NCBI GenBank assembly: GCA_035689115.1
Contig: DASSMA010000043.1
Span: 1-64,000 of the forward strand
Origin: JAHFUS01 sp035689115
Lineage (GTDB): Bacteria > Actinomycetota > Acidimicrobiia > Acidimicrobiales > GCA-2861595
DNA length: 64,000 bases
Reading direction: 5' to 3'
Below, piece by piece: positions 35,608 to 44,322 of this stretch (within the stretch, counting starts at the first letter, position 1; every line of letters starts with the position of its first letter). Position numbers and translations under genes: made by a program. The notes below the pieces were generated by a model. That model saw only the letters and a program-made list of their open reading frames with translations, searched no databases and was not told the origin of the DNA.

Positions 35608-37965
35608 TTACGCGGCCGCCATCCCGACGACCGGCTGGTTGAGGGGGGTGGCGCCCATGGAGCCGTGGTAGACGGCGTCGAAGGCGAAGACACCACCGTC
35701 GGCGGCCACGAACCAGTAGCCGCTGCCGTCGGGGTCGGCGGCCATGCCGACGATGGGCTGGTTGAGGCGGACGTTCCCGGTGGACCCGGCGAAGTTGGCC
35801 GAGCCGAAGGAGAAGATGCCGCCGTCGCGGGCGACCAGCCAGTACCCCTTGCCGTCGGTTGCCGCGGCCATCCCGACCACCGGCTGGTTCAACGGCGTGC
35901 CGCCCATCGAGCCCGGGTAGAGGGCGTCGAAGGCGAAGACGCCGCCGTCGGCGGCCACGAACCAGTAGCCGCTGCCGTCGGGGTCGGCCGCCATGCCGAC
36001 GATGGGCTGGTTGAGGTGCATGTCGCCGGTGGACCCGGCGAAGCGGGCCGAGCCAAAGGCGAAGATGCCGCCGTCGCGGGCGACCAGCCAGTAGCCGGCG
36101 CCGTCGGGTGCGGCGGCCATGCCCACCACCGGCTGGTTGAGGTGCGTGCCGCCCATCGAGCCGTAGAACCCGGCGTCGAAGGCGAAGACGCCGCCGTCGG
36201 CGGCCACGAACCAGTAGCCGCTGCCGTCGGGGTCGGCCGCCATGCCGACGATGGGCTGGTTGAGGCGGATGTTCCCGGTGGACCCGGCGAAGGCGGCGTC
36301 GAAGGAGAAGATGCCGCCGTCGCGGGCGACCAGCCAGTACCCCGGCGCCTCGGTGACCGTGGGCCCGACGCCCGTGGCTGCGTCGCCGGCCGGGTTGGTG
36401 ACCGTGACGGTGCGGGCGCCGGCCGCCGAGCCGAACGGCACCACGACGGAGACCTCCAGCCGCGTCGACGACACGAACCGCACCGCCCCGACGACGACGC
36501 CGGGGCCGAACGACACGTCCGGCGTGGCGGTGAACCCGCTACCGGTGACGCCCACCGTGCGGCGGGCGCCGGGTCGCAGCGCCGGCACGTCCACGGCGGC
36601 GACCTCCGGCGTGGCCAGCGTCCGGACGTAGACGTCGGATGCGCTGGTGCCGTCGGCGGGGTCGAGGTCGGAGGCCAGCGAGTCGAAAGCCACGTACCGG
36701 CCGTCGCCGCCGAGCGACGACGCGGTGGTGCCGCTGGCCGCGTTCCCCTTGGCACCGGCCGCGCCGGACGCCCGGGACGCCAGGGTGGTGGTGGCGGTGG
36801 CCAGGTCGCGCACGTAGACGTCGAGGGTGGTGTCGGCGTCGGCTGGGTCGAGATCGGTGGCCGCCGACGTGAACGACACCTGCGTCCCGTCGGCGCTGAC
36901 GTCGGCCCGGTTGGATGCGCCGTTGCCCTTGGCCCCCGACGCGCCGGTGGCCCGCGAGACGAGCGTGGTGGCGGCGCCGTCCAGGTCGCGGGCGTAGACG
37001 TCGCGCAGCGAATCCGAGTCGTCGGGATCGAGGTTGGTGGCGATGCTGTCGAACACGACGACCCGCCCGTCGGCGCTCAGCTGGGGGGCGCCCGACGAGC
37101 TGCCGTTGCCCTTGGCCCCCGACACGCCGGTGGCCCGCGAGACGAGCGTGGTGGTGGTGGCGGCCAGGTCGCGGACGTAGACGTCGAGGGCGAGGTCGGC
37201 GTCGCCGGCGTCGAGGTTGTTGGCGGCGCTCACGAACGCCACCCTCGAACCGTCGGCGCTGATCGCCCCCGCCGTGCTCAGCCCGTTGCCCTTGGCGCCG
37301 GCCGCCCCGCTCGCCCGGCTGGCCAGGGTGGTGGTGGCCGCGGCCACGTCCCGGACGTACACGTCCACCTGCCCGTCGGCGTCGGCGGGGTCGAGGTTGG
37401 CGGCGATGGTGCTGAAGGCGACCCGGCCGCCGTCGCCGTCGATGGACGGGGCGTTGGCCACGTTGTCGGCCTTGGCCCCGGCCGGACCGGTCGCCCGGCT
37501 GACCAGGACCGTCGTGCCGGCGACCAGGTCGCGGACGTACACGTCGGTGGTGGCGTCGGTGTCGGCCGGGTCGAGGTTGGTGGCGGCGGAGGCGAAGGCC
37601 ACCACCTTCCCGTCGGCGCTGATCGACGGGGCCCGGCTGGCGCCGTTGCCCTTGGCCCCCGAGGCGCCCGTCGCCCGGCTGACCAGGGTGACGGCGCCCG
37701 AGCGCCGGTCGCGGACGTAGACGTCGCTCACCGCATCAGGATCGTCGGGGCTCAGGTTGGCGGCAGCCGACTCGAATGCCACGTAGCGCCCGTCGGCGCT
37801 GATCGACGGGGCGGTGCTGGCGCCGCTCGCCGCCGGACCGGCGCCGGCCGCCCGGCTCACCAGGTCGGTGGTGGGCGGCCCGGCCGCCGAGGCGGCGGGG
37901 GCGGCGGCGGTGAGGCCGGCGACGGCGAGCAGGAGGACCGGCGTGGCGGCCAGGCGACGGCGCAT
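35608..37965 (-). CDS. large secreted repeat protein: PD40-type propeller, IPT-like domain, GYWL repeats
   Basis: 785 residues. Signal peptide MRRRLAATPVLLLAVAGLTA...ASA. Seven repeats of about 60 residues follow (SISADGRYVAFES ... DVYVRD ... LVSRATG), each a TolB/PD40-like propeller blade. Then comes an IPT/TIG-like beta domain (VDVPALRPGARRTVGVTGSG) and six alternating 41/42-residue units GYWLVARDGGIFSFG ... AGSTG / GYWFVAADGGVFAFD ... GSMGG, with LNQPxVGMAA between. Probably cell-surface or extracellular binding. The stop follows the last unit directly. Divergent from PadR-ino1. Confidence 0.85.
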   Translation of the reverse strand: MRRRLAATPVLLLAVAGLTAAAPAASAAGPPTTDLVSRAAGAGPAASGASTAPSISADGRYVAFESAAANLSPDDPDAVSDVYVRDRRSGAVTLVSRATGASGAKGNGASRAPSISADGKVVAFASAATNLDPADTDATTDVYVRDLVAGTTVLVSRATGPAGAKADNVANAPSIDGDGGRVAFSTIAANLDPADADGQVDVYVRDVAAATTTLASRASGAAGAKGNGLSTAGAISADGSRVAFVSAANNLDAGDADLALDVYVRDLAATTTTLVSRATGVSGAKGNGSSSGAPQLSADGRVVVFDSIATNLDPDDSDSLRDVYARDLDGAATTLVSRATGASGAKGNGASNRADVSADGTQVSFTSAATDLDPADADTTLDVYVRDLATATTTLASRASGAAGAKGNAASGTTASSLGGDGRYVAFDSLASDLDPADGTSASDVYVRTLATPEVAAVDVPALRPGARRTVGVTGSGFTATPDVSFGPGVVVGAVRFVSSTRLEVSVVVPFGSAAGARTVTVTNPAGDAATGVGPTVTEAPGYWLVARDGGIFSFDAAFAGSTGNIRLNQPIVGMAADPDGSGYWFVAADGGVFAFDAGFYGSMGGTHLNQPVVGMAAAPDGAGYWLVARDGGIFAFGSARFAGSTGDMHLNQPIVGMAADPDGSGYWFVAADGGVFAFDALYPGSMGGTPLNQPVVGMAAATDGKGYWLVARDGGIFSFGSANFAGSTGNVRLNQPIVGMAADPDGSGYWFVAADGGVFAFDAVYHGSMGATPLNQPVVGMAAA
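35630..36340 (-). repeat. tandem GYWL coding repeats (about 123/126 bases, 249-base double unit)
   Basis: The phrase GGCTGGTTGAGG or a close variant recurs near 35633, 35757, 35883, 36004, 36130 and 36246. Alternate units are more alike than neighbours, so the array grew by duplication of 249-base pairs. It encodes the C-terminal repeats of the secreted protein. Confidence 0.85.
36600..37880 (-). repeat. seven tandem PD40-blade coding repeats of about 180 bases
   Basis: Repeated motifs encoding DVYVRDL, LVSRATG-SGAKGNG and ISADGxxVAF recur every 60 codons. Conserved GTCGCGGACGTAGACGTC-type runs are visible at each unit. They encode the propeller domain of the same protein. Confidence 0.85.
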
Positions 37966-38029
37966 GGGGACCCCCGAGATCTCGACATCCGCCGCCGTGG
38001 ACGGGTCCGAGCCTAGCGAAGGGGGGCTC

Positions 38030-38058
38030 TTGTCGGATGGGCGGACCGCGAGTATGCT
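38030..38058 (+). promoter_or_regulatory. sigma70-type promoter of padR-ino1
   Basis: TTGTCG (38030-38035) and TATGCT (38053-38058) are separated by 17 bases. The predicted transcript start near 38065 falls at the left edge of the palindrome at 38066-38086, 33 bases before the padR start. Confidence 0.6.
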
Positions 38059-38065
38059 GCGCCTG

Positions 38066-38086
38066 GATATATCGATCCGATACATC
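38066..38086. promoter_or_regulatory. palindromic operator just downstream of the padR promoter
   Basis: GAT-N-TATCG-ATC-CGATA-N-ATC is a 21-base inverted repeat with eight matching positions in each nine-base arm. AT-rich dyads of this kind are bound by PadR repressors. Its position at the transcript start fits autorepression, which would also tie ino1 expression to PadR. Confidence 0.6.
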
Positions 38087-38097
38087 GGAGCGTAAGG

Positions 38098-38712
38098 TTG
38101 CTGGAGTTGGCCATCCTCGGGCTCCTCAAGGAGCACGAGCTGCACGGGTACGAGCTGAAGAAGCGGCTGGGCGAGATGCTCGGCCCGCTGTCGAGCGTGT
38201 CGTTCGGCTCGCTCTATCCCGCCCTGGCCCGGCTCGAAGCGGCCGGCGCCGTCAAGGCGGTGGAGGCCAACGCCTCGCCGCGGTTCACCCCCGTCCCCAT
38301 GACCGGCTCCCTCGGCGGCGAGCTGGCCGCCTACCGCGCCCGCCGGGCGGCCGCCAAGCCGCCCAAGGCGGGGAGGGCCAGGAAGGTCTACGGCATCACC
38401 GAGCGGGGCGAGCGGCTGTTCGCCGACCTGCTGGTGGCCGAGGGGGCCACCTCCGACGACGACCGGGGCTTCACCCTCCGCGTCGCCTTCGCCCGCTACC
38501 TGCCGGTCGACGCCCGCATCGGGCTGTTCGAGCGGCGGCGGGCCCTGCTGGTGGAACGCCTCGCCAAGGCCCGGAGCGCCATCCGGGCCCAGCGCGAACG
38601 GATGGACAACTACTCCCGCTCCCTGTTGGAGCACGGCACCGAGGCCACGGAGCGAGACATCTCCTGGCTCGACGCCCTCATCGCCGCCGAGCGGCAGGAG
38701 GAACCCACATGA
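38098..38712 (+). CDS. PadR family transcriptional regulator
   Basis: 204 residues from TTG 38098, ten bases after GGAG. Winged helix LELAILGLLKEHELHGYELKKRLGEMLG, then SFGSLYPALARLEAAGAV is the PadR hallmark. A 20-residue insert (RFTPVPMTGSLGGEL) precedes the wing KVYGITERGERLFADLL. The C-terminal helical domain is of the PF10400 type. It overlaps ino1 by ATGA, so it very likely controls inositol synthesis. The effector is unknown. Confidence 0.92.
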   Translation: MLELAILGLLKEHELHGYELKKRLGEMLGPLSSVSFGSLYPALARLEAAGAVKAVEANASPRFTPVPMTGSLGGELAAYRARRAAAKPPKAGRARKVYGITERGERLFADLLVAEGATSDDDRGFTLRVAFARYLPVDARIGLFERRRALLVERLAKARSAIRAQRERMDNYSRSLLEHGTEATERDISWLDALIAAERQEEPT

Positions 38713-39779
38713 GCACCGTGAAGCTCGCCATCGCCGGCGTCGGGAACTGCGCCAGTTCCCTGCTCCAGGGCATCGAGTACTACCGCAGCGCCGACCCCGC
38801 GGACACCGTCCCCGGCCTCATGCACGTGGTGCTGGGCGGCTACCACGTGGGCGACGTCGAGGTGGTCGCCGCCTTCGACGTCGACGCCGCCAAGGTCGGC
38901 GTCGACCTCGGGAAGGCCATCTTCTCCGGGCAGAACAACACGATCCGCTTCTCCTCGGTGGGCCACCTGGGCGTCACCGTCCAGCGGGGCCCAACCTTCG
39001 ACGGGCTGGGCAAGTACTACCGGGCCACGGTGGAGGAATCCCCCGAGGAGCCGGTCGACGTGGCCGCCGCCCTGCGGGCGTCCGGCGCCGACGTGCTCGT
39101 CGCCTACCTGCCCGTCGGCTCCGAGGAGGCCCAGAAGCACTACGCCCAGGCCTGCCTCGACGCCGGCGTGGCCTTCGTCAACGCCATCCCGGTGTTCATC
39201 GCCAGCGACCCCGTGTGGGCCCGGAAGTTCGAGGACGCCGGCGTCCCCATCGTGGGCGACGACATCAAGAGCCAGGTCGGCGCCACCATCGTCCACCGCA
39301 TGCTGGCCCGCCTGTTCGAGGACCGCGGCATGGTGCTCGACCGCACCTACCAGCTCAACGTGGGCGGCAACATGGACTTCAAGAACATGCTCGAGCGGGA
39401 GCGGCTCGAGTCCAAGAAGATCTCCAAGACCCAGTCGGTCACCTCCCAGCTCGACAACGGCATCGCCGCCGACGACGTGCACATCGGCCCGTCCGACCAC
39501 GTCGCCTGGCTGGAGGACCGCAAGTGGGCCTACATCCGCCTGGAGGGCCGCAACTTCGGCGACGTGCCCCTCAACGTGGAGCTGAAGCTCGAGGTGTGGG
39601 ACTCGCCCAACTCGGCCGGCGTCATCATCGACGCCGTCCGCTGCGCCAAGCTGGCCCTCGACCGCGGCATCGGCGGCCCGCTGCTCGGCCCGTCGGCCTA
39701 CTTCATGAAGTCCCCGCCGGTGCAGTACCGGGACGAGGACGCCCACCGCATGGTGGAGGAGTTCGCCGCCGGGGAGTAG
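38709..39779 (+). CDS. ino1: myo-inositol-1-phosphate synthase
   Basis: 356 residues, the actinobacterial short form. NAD-binding KLAIAGVGNCASSLLQGIEYY; conserved GDDIKSQVGATIVHRMLARLF, LNVGGNMDFKNMLERERLESKKISKT and PLLGPSAYFMKSPP. Converts glucose-6-phosphate to inositol-1-phosphate, the precursor of phosphatidylinositol and mycothiol. Translationally coupled to the PadR gene. Confidence 0.97.
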   Translation: MSTVKLAIAGVGNCASSLLQGIEYYRSADPADTVPGLMHVVLGGYHVGDVEVVAAFDVDAAKVGVDLGKAIFSGQNNTIRFSSVGHLGVTVQRGPTFDGLGKYYRATVEESPEEPVDVAAALRASGADVLVAYLPVGSEEAQKHYAQACLDAGVAFVNAIPVFIASDPVWARKFEDAGVPIVGDDIKSQVGATIVHRMLARLFEDRGMVLDRTYQLNVGGNMDFKNMLERERLESKKISKTQSVTSQLDNGIAADDVHIGPSDHVAWLEDRKWAYIRLEGRNFGDVPLNVELKLEVWDSPNSAGVIIDAVRCAKLALDRGIGGPLLGPSAYFMKSPPVQYRDEDAHRMVEEFAAGE

Positions 39780-39781
39780 GC

Positions 39782-40114
39782 CTAGCCCGGCACCCGCGCC
39801 CGGAACCAGGCGTCGAAGGCCGAGGTGCGGATCGGCAGCTCCCACCAGGTGACCTCCGTGCCGAGGCGCTCGGAGAGGCGCCCGGCCAGGCGGGCCCGGC
39901 TGCGGGCCAGGACGATCAGCGCCGCCACGACGGCCACGATGCAGAACGTCGCCGTCCACAGGTCGGCCGCCGCCATGGTGTCGGCCACGAAGGTGTAGAC
40001 GACCCCGAGCACCAGGATCACCGTGCCGAGCACCTGGGTGAGGCGCGCGCTCCGCCGCAGCTGGCGGGCCGCCTCGGCCCCGATCGCCGGCTCCCACCGC
40101 TCCGCCACGTCCAT
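39782..40114 (-). CDS. small membrane protein of unknown function
   Basis: 110 residues from ATG 40114, preceded by GAGGA five bases upstream; longer starts (40192, 40210) would run into the divergent methyltransferase gene. Two hydrophobic helices (VLGTVILVLGVVYTFVA and FCIVAVVAALIVLA), then an Arg-rich stretch and a soluble end (TEVTWWELPIRTSAFDAWFRARVPG). Convergent with ino1, 2 bases apart. No family recognised. Confidence 0.6.
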   Translation of the reverse strand: MDVAERWEPAIGAEAARQLRRSARLTQVLGTVILVLGVVYTFVADTMAAADLWTATFCIVAVVAALIVLARSRARLAGRLSERLGTEVTWWELPIRTSAFDAWFRARVPG

Positions 40115-40190
40115 CGGGTCCTCAGCGTACGACCTCGGCCGGCCGCTCCAGAAGTCGGGCCGGTGGCCGGCCGCCTCCGCCTGTAGCAAC

Positions 40191-40937
40191 ATGCGTGCCG
40201 TGCCCGACAACGTTGCGGCCTGGGACGAAGCGGCGGACGCCTACCTGGCGGCCGCCCACCTGCCCACCGACGTCGTGCACTACGGCGCCGACATCGGCAC
40301 CGAGACCGAGCTGCGCCTGCTCCACGACCTGAAGGGCAAGCGCGTCCTGGAGCTCGGGTGCGGCGCCGCCCAGAACTCGGTCGTGTTCGCCAAGCAGGGC
40401 GCCATCGCCATCGCCGTCGACTCCTCGGCCGGGATGCTGGCCCACGCCCGCCGCCTGTGCGAGCAGGAGGCGGTTCGGGTGGAGCTGCGCCACTGCGACA
40501 TGGCCGACCTGGCCTTCGTGCGGGCCGACTCCGTGGACCTGGTGTTCAGCGCCGACGCCTTCGGCTACGTGGAGGACCTGAGCCGGGTGTTCCGCCAGGT
40601 GCACCGGGTGCTGCGCACCGACGCCCCGCTGGTGTTCAGCATCGCCCACCCCGCCTGGCACCTGCTCGACGCCGACCACCCCGACCATCCCATGCTCGTG
40701 CGCCGGTCGTACTTCGACCGCGAGCCCGTCGAGGTCCACCGCTTCGGCACCACCTTCACCGAGCACCACCACACCGTCGCCGACCTGCACACCGCCCTCG
40801 TCCGCTCCAGCTTCCACGTCGACGTGCTCCTCGAGCCGCAGCCGACGTCGGTCGGCCCCCGTAGCCACCAGTGGCGCGACGCCGCCCGCTACGTCCCCCG
40901 CACCCTGGTGGTGCGGGCCCGCAAGCTCGGCAACTGA
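40191..40937 (+). CDS. class I SAM-dependent methyltransferase
   Basis: 248 residues. SAM site KRVLELGCGAAQNSVVFAKQGA, acidic loop IAVDSSAGMLAHAR, then DSVDLVFSADAFGYVEDLSRVFRQVHRVLR. The C-terminal half is typical of small-molecule or ubiquinone-type methyltransferases. Substrate unknown. The HAD phosphatase gene begins 11 bases downstream on the same strand. Confidence 0.88.
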   Translation: MRAVPDNVAAWDEAADAYLAAAHLPTDVVHYGADIGTETELRLLHDLKGKRVLELGCGAAQNSVVFAKQGAIAIAVDSSAGMLAHARRLCEQEAVRVELRHCDMADLAFVRADSVDLVFSADAFGYVEDLSRVFRQVHRVLRTDAPLVFSIAHPAWHLLDADHPDHPMLVRRSYFDREPVEVHRFGTTFTEHHHTVADLHTALVRSSFHVDVLLEPQPTSVGPRSHQWRDAARYVPRTLVVRARKLGN

Positions 40938-40948
40938 CGGACACCCCC

Positions 40949-41656
40949 ATGGACGAGCGGCTGGTGCTCTGGGATGTGGACGGCACGCTCCTGCGCACGG
41001 AGGGGGTGGCGCAACAGGCCTTCGACCTGGCCGCCGAGCACGTCCTCGGCCGCCCGCCGGGCGCCCACGAGGTGCGCATGAGCGGCAAGACCGACCCGCT
41101 CATCGCCCTGGAGATCCTGGCCTTCGCCGGCCTGGACGAGGAGGAGGCCCACCGCCTCCTGCCCGACGTCCTGGCCCGGCTGGAAGCGGAGCTGGCGGCG
41201 GCCGAGCACCTGGTGCGCGAGCAGGGCCGGGCCCTGCCCGGCGTCCCCGAGGTACTGGAGGCGCTCCACCACCACCCGGGCGTCGTCCAGTCCCTCCTCA
41301 CCGGCAACCTGGCGGCCAACGCGGTCGTGAAGATCCGGGCCTTCGGCCTCGACCGGTGGATCGACGCCGACGTCGGCGCCTACGGCAGCGACCACCTCGA
41401 CCGTGACGAGCTGGTCCCGATCGCCCTGGAGCGGGTCGAGTGCCTCCGCGGCCGCCGCCTCACCCCCGCCGACGTGTGGGTCGTGGGCGACACCCCCCGC
41501 GACCTGGCCTGCGCCCGGGCCGGGGGCGCCCGGTGCCTGCTCGTCGCCACCGGCCGCTTCGCCATCGAGGAGCTGGCCGACCTGGGGGCCGACGAGCTCC
41601 TCCCCGACCTCACCGACACCGCCGCAGTCCTGGAGATCCTGCTCCCGAGTACATAG
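40949..41656 (+). CDS. HAD family hydrolase (phosphoglycolate phosphatase-like)
   Basis: 235 residues. Motif I LWDVDGTLLRT, motif II SLLTGN, motif III Lys in the middle and motif IV VWVVGDTPRDLACARAGGARCLLVATG. The helical cap after motif I is of the phosphoglycolate phosphatase type. The last residues LPST and the TAG stop lie within the repeated palindrome at 41642-41686, as in nrfD. Confidence 0.88.
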   Translation: MDERLVLWDVDGTLLRTEGVAQQAFDLAAEHVLGRPPGAHEVRMSGKTDPLIALEILAFAGLDEEEAHRLLPDVLARLEAELAAAEHLVREQGRALPGVPEVLEALHHHPGVVQSLLTGNLAANAVVKIRAFGLDRWIDADVGAYGSDHLDRDELVPIALERVECLRGRRLTPADVWVVGDTPRDLACARAGGARCLLVATGRFAIEELADLGADELLPDLTDTAAVLEILLPST

Positions 41657-41686
41657 GGTGCGGATTCCGCACCCTATGTACTCGGG
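41642..41686. repeat. dispersed palindromic repeat, copy 2
   Basis: Bases 41642-41683 are identical to 10849-10890. Here the dyad is longer, 21 bases per arm (41644-41686), because the flank CTCGGG mirrors CCCGAG. It lies between the convergent HAD and cca genes and holds the HAD stop codon. Confidence 0.85.
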
Positions 41687-41694
41687 TTCGGCGG

Positions 41695-43083
41695 TCAGGT
41701 CTTGTGGACGGCCCACCAGGCGTCGAGGCGGCGGAGCGCCTCCTCCTCGCCCAGCGGGCCCTCCTCGATGCGGGCCTCCAGCAGGAAGGCGAGGGCCTTG
41801 CCCACCGCCGGGCCGGGGCCGATGCCCAGGTGCTCCATGACCCGCTTGCCGTCGACGTCGGGGCGCAGGGCGGCCAGCTCCTCCGCCTCCTCCAGGCGGG
41901 CGATGCGGGCTTCCAGCTCGTCCATGCGGCGGGCCAGCGCGCGCGCCCGGGCCTGGTTGCGGGTGGTGCAGTCGCAGCGGGTGAGCTCGTTGAGCTCGTC
42001 GAGCAGGGGACCTGCGTCGCGGACGTAGCGGCGCACGGCGCTGTCGGTCCAGCCGCCGTCGCCCTCGTGGTAGCCGTGGAAGCGCAGGTGCAGCTCCACC
42101 AGGCGGGTGACGGCCTCCACGTCGTCGTTGGAGTACCGCAGGGCCCGCATCCGCTCGCGAGTCATCCGGGCGCCGACCACCTCGTGGTGGTGGAACGACA
42201 CCCCGCCGGGGCCGAAGGCCCGGGTGCGGGGCTTGCCCACGTCGTGGAACAGGGCGGCCAGGCGCACGATCCGGTGGCTCCGCTCGACCTTCTCGACGAC
42301 CGCGAAGGTGTGCTCGAGCACGTCCTTGTGGCGGTGCAGCGGGTCCTGCTCGAGGGCCAGGCCCGACAGCTCGGGGAGGAAGCGGTCGGCCAGGCCGGTG
42401 CGCACGAGGAACCGCAGGCCCTCGGTGGGGTGCTCGACGGTGACGAGCTTGTCGAGCTCCACGCGGAGCCGCTCGGCCGACACGATCGACAGCCGGTCGC
42501 GGAGCTCCACCACGGCCGCCTCCACGCCGTCGTCGGGCACCAGGCCGAAGCCGGCGATGAACCGGGCGGCCCGCATCATGCGCAGCGGGTCGTCGCTGAA
42601 GGACTCGGCCGGCGACAGCGGCGTGCGCAGCCGCCCGGCGAGCAGGTCGGTGGTGCCCGAGAACGGGTCGATCAGCTCCAGCTCGGGCAGCCGCAGCGCC
42701 ATGGCGTTGACGGTGAAGTCGCGCCGTGAGAGGTCGGTCTCCACCGCGTCGGCGAACTGGACCACCGGCTTGCGGGAGTCGGGGTGGTAGGCCTCGGCCC
42801 GGTGGGTGGTGATCTCGAACACCCGCCCGGCCCGCACCACGCCGATGGTGCCGAACCGCTCGCCCTGCTCCCACACTGCGTCGGCGGCGTCGCGCACCAG
42901 CGCCTTCACCTCCGGCGGGCGGGCGTCGGTGGTGAGGTCGATGTCGAGGTGCTCGCCGAGGCGGTCGAGCAGGGCGTCCCTGACGATCCCTCCGACGAGG
43001 TACAGCTGGTGGCCGGCCGCGTCGAAGCGCTCGGCCAGCCACCGCGTCTCGTCGATCAGCGGCCGGAACCGCTCGGGAACCAC
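41695..43083 (-). CDS. cca: CCA tRNA nucleotidyltransferase
   Basis: 462 residues. Class II nucleotidyltransferase head LYLVGGIVRDALL with DIDLTTDA, the DLSRRDFTVNAMA and RMMRAARF boxes, then an HD domain with LFHDVGKPRTRAFG and HHHEVVG. The C-terminal part is helical. Adds or repairs the 3' CCA end of tRNAs. Its place upstream of DUF6049-murJ matches pcnA (Rv3907c) in mycobacteria. Confidence 0.95.
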   Translation of the reverse strand: MVPERFRPLIDETRWLAERFDAAGHQLYLVGGIVRDALLDRLGEHLDIDLTTDARPPEVKALVRDAADAVWEQGERFGTIGVVRAGRVFEITTHRAEAYHPDSRKPVVQFADAVETDLSRRDFTVNAMALRLPELELIDPFSGTTDLLAGRLRTPLSPAESFSDDPLRMMRAARFIAGFGLVPDDGVEAAVVELRDRLSIVSAERLRVELDKLVTVEHPTEGLRFLVRTGLADRFLPELSGLALEQDPLHRHKDVLEHTFAVVEKVERSHRIVRLAALFHDVGKPRTRAFGPGGVSFHHHEVVGARMTRERMRALRYSNDDVEAVTRLVELHLRFHGYHEGDGGWTDSAVRRYVRDAGPLLDELNELTRCDCTTRNQARARALARRMDELEARIARLEEAEELAALRPDVDGKRVMEHLGIGPGPAVGKALAFLLEARIEEGPLGEEEALRRLDAWWAVHKT

Positions 43084-43129
43084 GCCGGCAAGGTAGCGGG
43101 CGCCCCTGCCGGGGCAGCCAGGTATTCCC

Positions 43130-44233
43130 TTACGCGCTCAGCTGGCTGGGCAGCAGTCCGGCCTGCTGGAGTGCGATCCGCAGGTCGTGGGGGTTGCTGG
43201 CCGAGGCCATGGCGCTGCGCAGATCGACCAGGCCGGCCTTGAACAGGTGGAACAGGCTCTGGTCGAAGGTCTGCATCCCGTAGAACTCGCCGTCGGCGAT
43301 GATCTCCTCGATCGAGTCGTTCCCGCCGGACTCGGGGTCCACGATGCGGTCGAAGATGCGGCCGTTCATCACCAGGACCTCCACCGAGGGCACGCGGCCC
43401 TGGCCGTCGGCCCGCTCCAGCAGGCGCTGGCTGAGCACGCCCTTGAGCGACGAGGCCAGGGAGAGGCGGACCTGCTTCTGCTGGAACGGCGGGAAGAAGT
43501 CGACGATGCGGTTCACCGTCTCGACCGCGTTGGTGGTGTGGAGGGTCGAGAGCACCAGGTGGCCGGTCTCGGCCGCCGCCAGGGCCGCCCACACCGTCTC
43601 GGGGTCGCGCATCTCGCCGATGAAGATGACGTCGGGGTCCTGGCGGAGCACCCGTCGCATGGCGGTGGCGTAGTCCCTGGTGTCGGTGCCGATCTCCCGC
43701 TGGTTCACCAGTGCCCGCTTGTCGGTGTGGAGCACCTCGATGGGGTCCTCCACCGTGACCACGTTGCAGGCCCGGCTCTCGTTGATGTGGTCGATGATCG
43801 CCGAGATGGTGGTGGTCTTGCCCGAGCCGGTGGGCCCGGTGACCAGGATCATGCCCCGCTGCTCCTCGGCCAGCTTGCGGGTCACCGGCGGCAGGCCCAG
43901 GGCCTCGAACGACGGGATCCCCGGCAGCACCCGGCGGAAGACCAGGCCCACGGACCCGCGCTGGCGGAACACGTTGACCCGGAAGCGCCCGAGCCCCGGC
44001 ACGCTGAGGGCGAAGTCGGCCTCCGAACTGGCCACGAACTCGTCGGCCCGGTCGGTGGGGAGCACGGCGAACGCCATGCGCTCGGCGTCGGCCGGCGTGA
44101 CGGCGTCGAAGGGCGCCACCAGCAACTGGCCGTCGATGCGCACGTGGGGCGGGGTCCCGACCTTCACGTGGAGGTCCGAACCGGCGTGTTCGACGGTATA
44201 ACGGAGAAGCTCGTCCAGATCCAGCATCGTCAT
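43130..44233 (-). CDS. pilT: type IV pilus retraction ATPase PilT
   Basis: 367 residues. N-terminal PAS-like domain (SDLHVKVGTPPHVRIDG), then Walker A GPTGSGKTTT, Asp box VVTVEDPIEVL, Walker B RQDPDVIFIGEMRD and His box HLVLSTLHTTNAVETVNRIVDFF. The C-terminal GMQTFDQSLFHLFKAGLV is PilT-like. Powers pilus retraction. No other pilus gene lies beside it. An overlapping pair of ATGs (44233, 44227) gives nearly the same start. Confidence 0.93.
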   Translation of the reverse strand: MTMLDLDELLRYTVEHAGSDLHVKVGTPPHVRIDGQLLVAPFDAVTPADAERMAFAVLPTDRADEFVASSEADFALSVPGLGRFRVNVFRQRGSVGLVFRRVLPGIPSFEALGLPPVTRKLAEEQRGMILVTGPTGSGKTTTISAIIDHINESRACNVVTVEDPIEVLHTDKRALVNQREIGTDTRDYATAMRRVLRQDPDVIFIGEMRDPETVWAALAAAETGHLVLSTLHTTNAVETVNRIVDFFPPFQQKQVRLSLASSLKGVLSQRLLERADGQGRVPSVEVLVMNGRIFDRIVDPESGGNDSIEEIIADGEFYGMQTFDQSLFHLFKAGLVDLRSAMASASNPHDLRIALQQAGLLPSQLSA

Positions 44234-44322
44234 CGGATCGGCATGCCGCGGCGTCTCCTCAAGTGGTTCATTCGCCCATGCGTCCAGCGGCCGGACGGCG
44301 CGGATCGGTAACCTCGCCGCGA

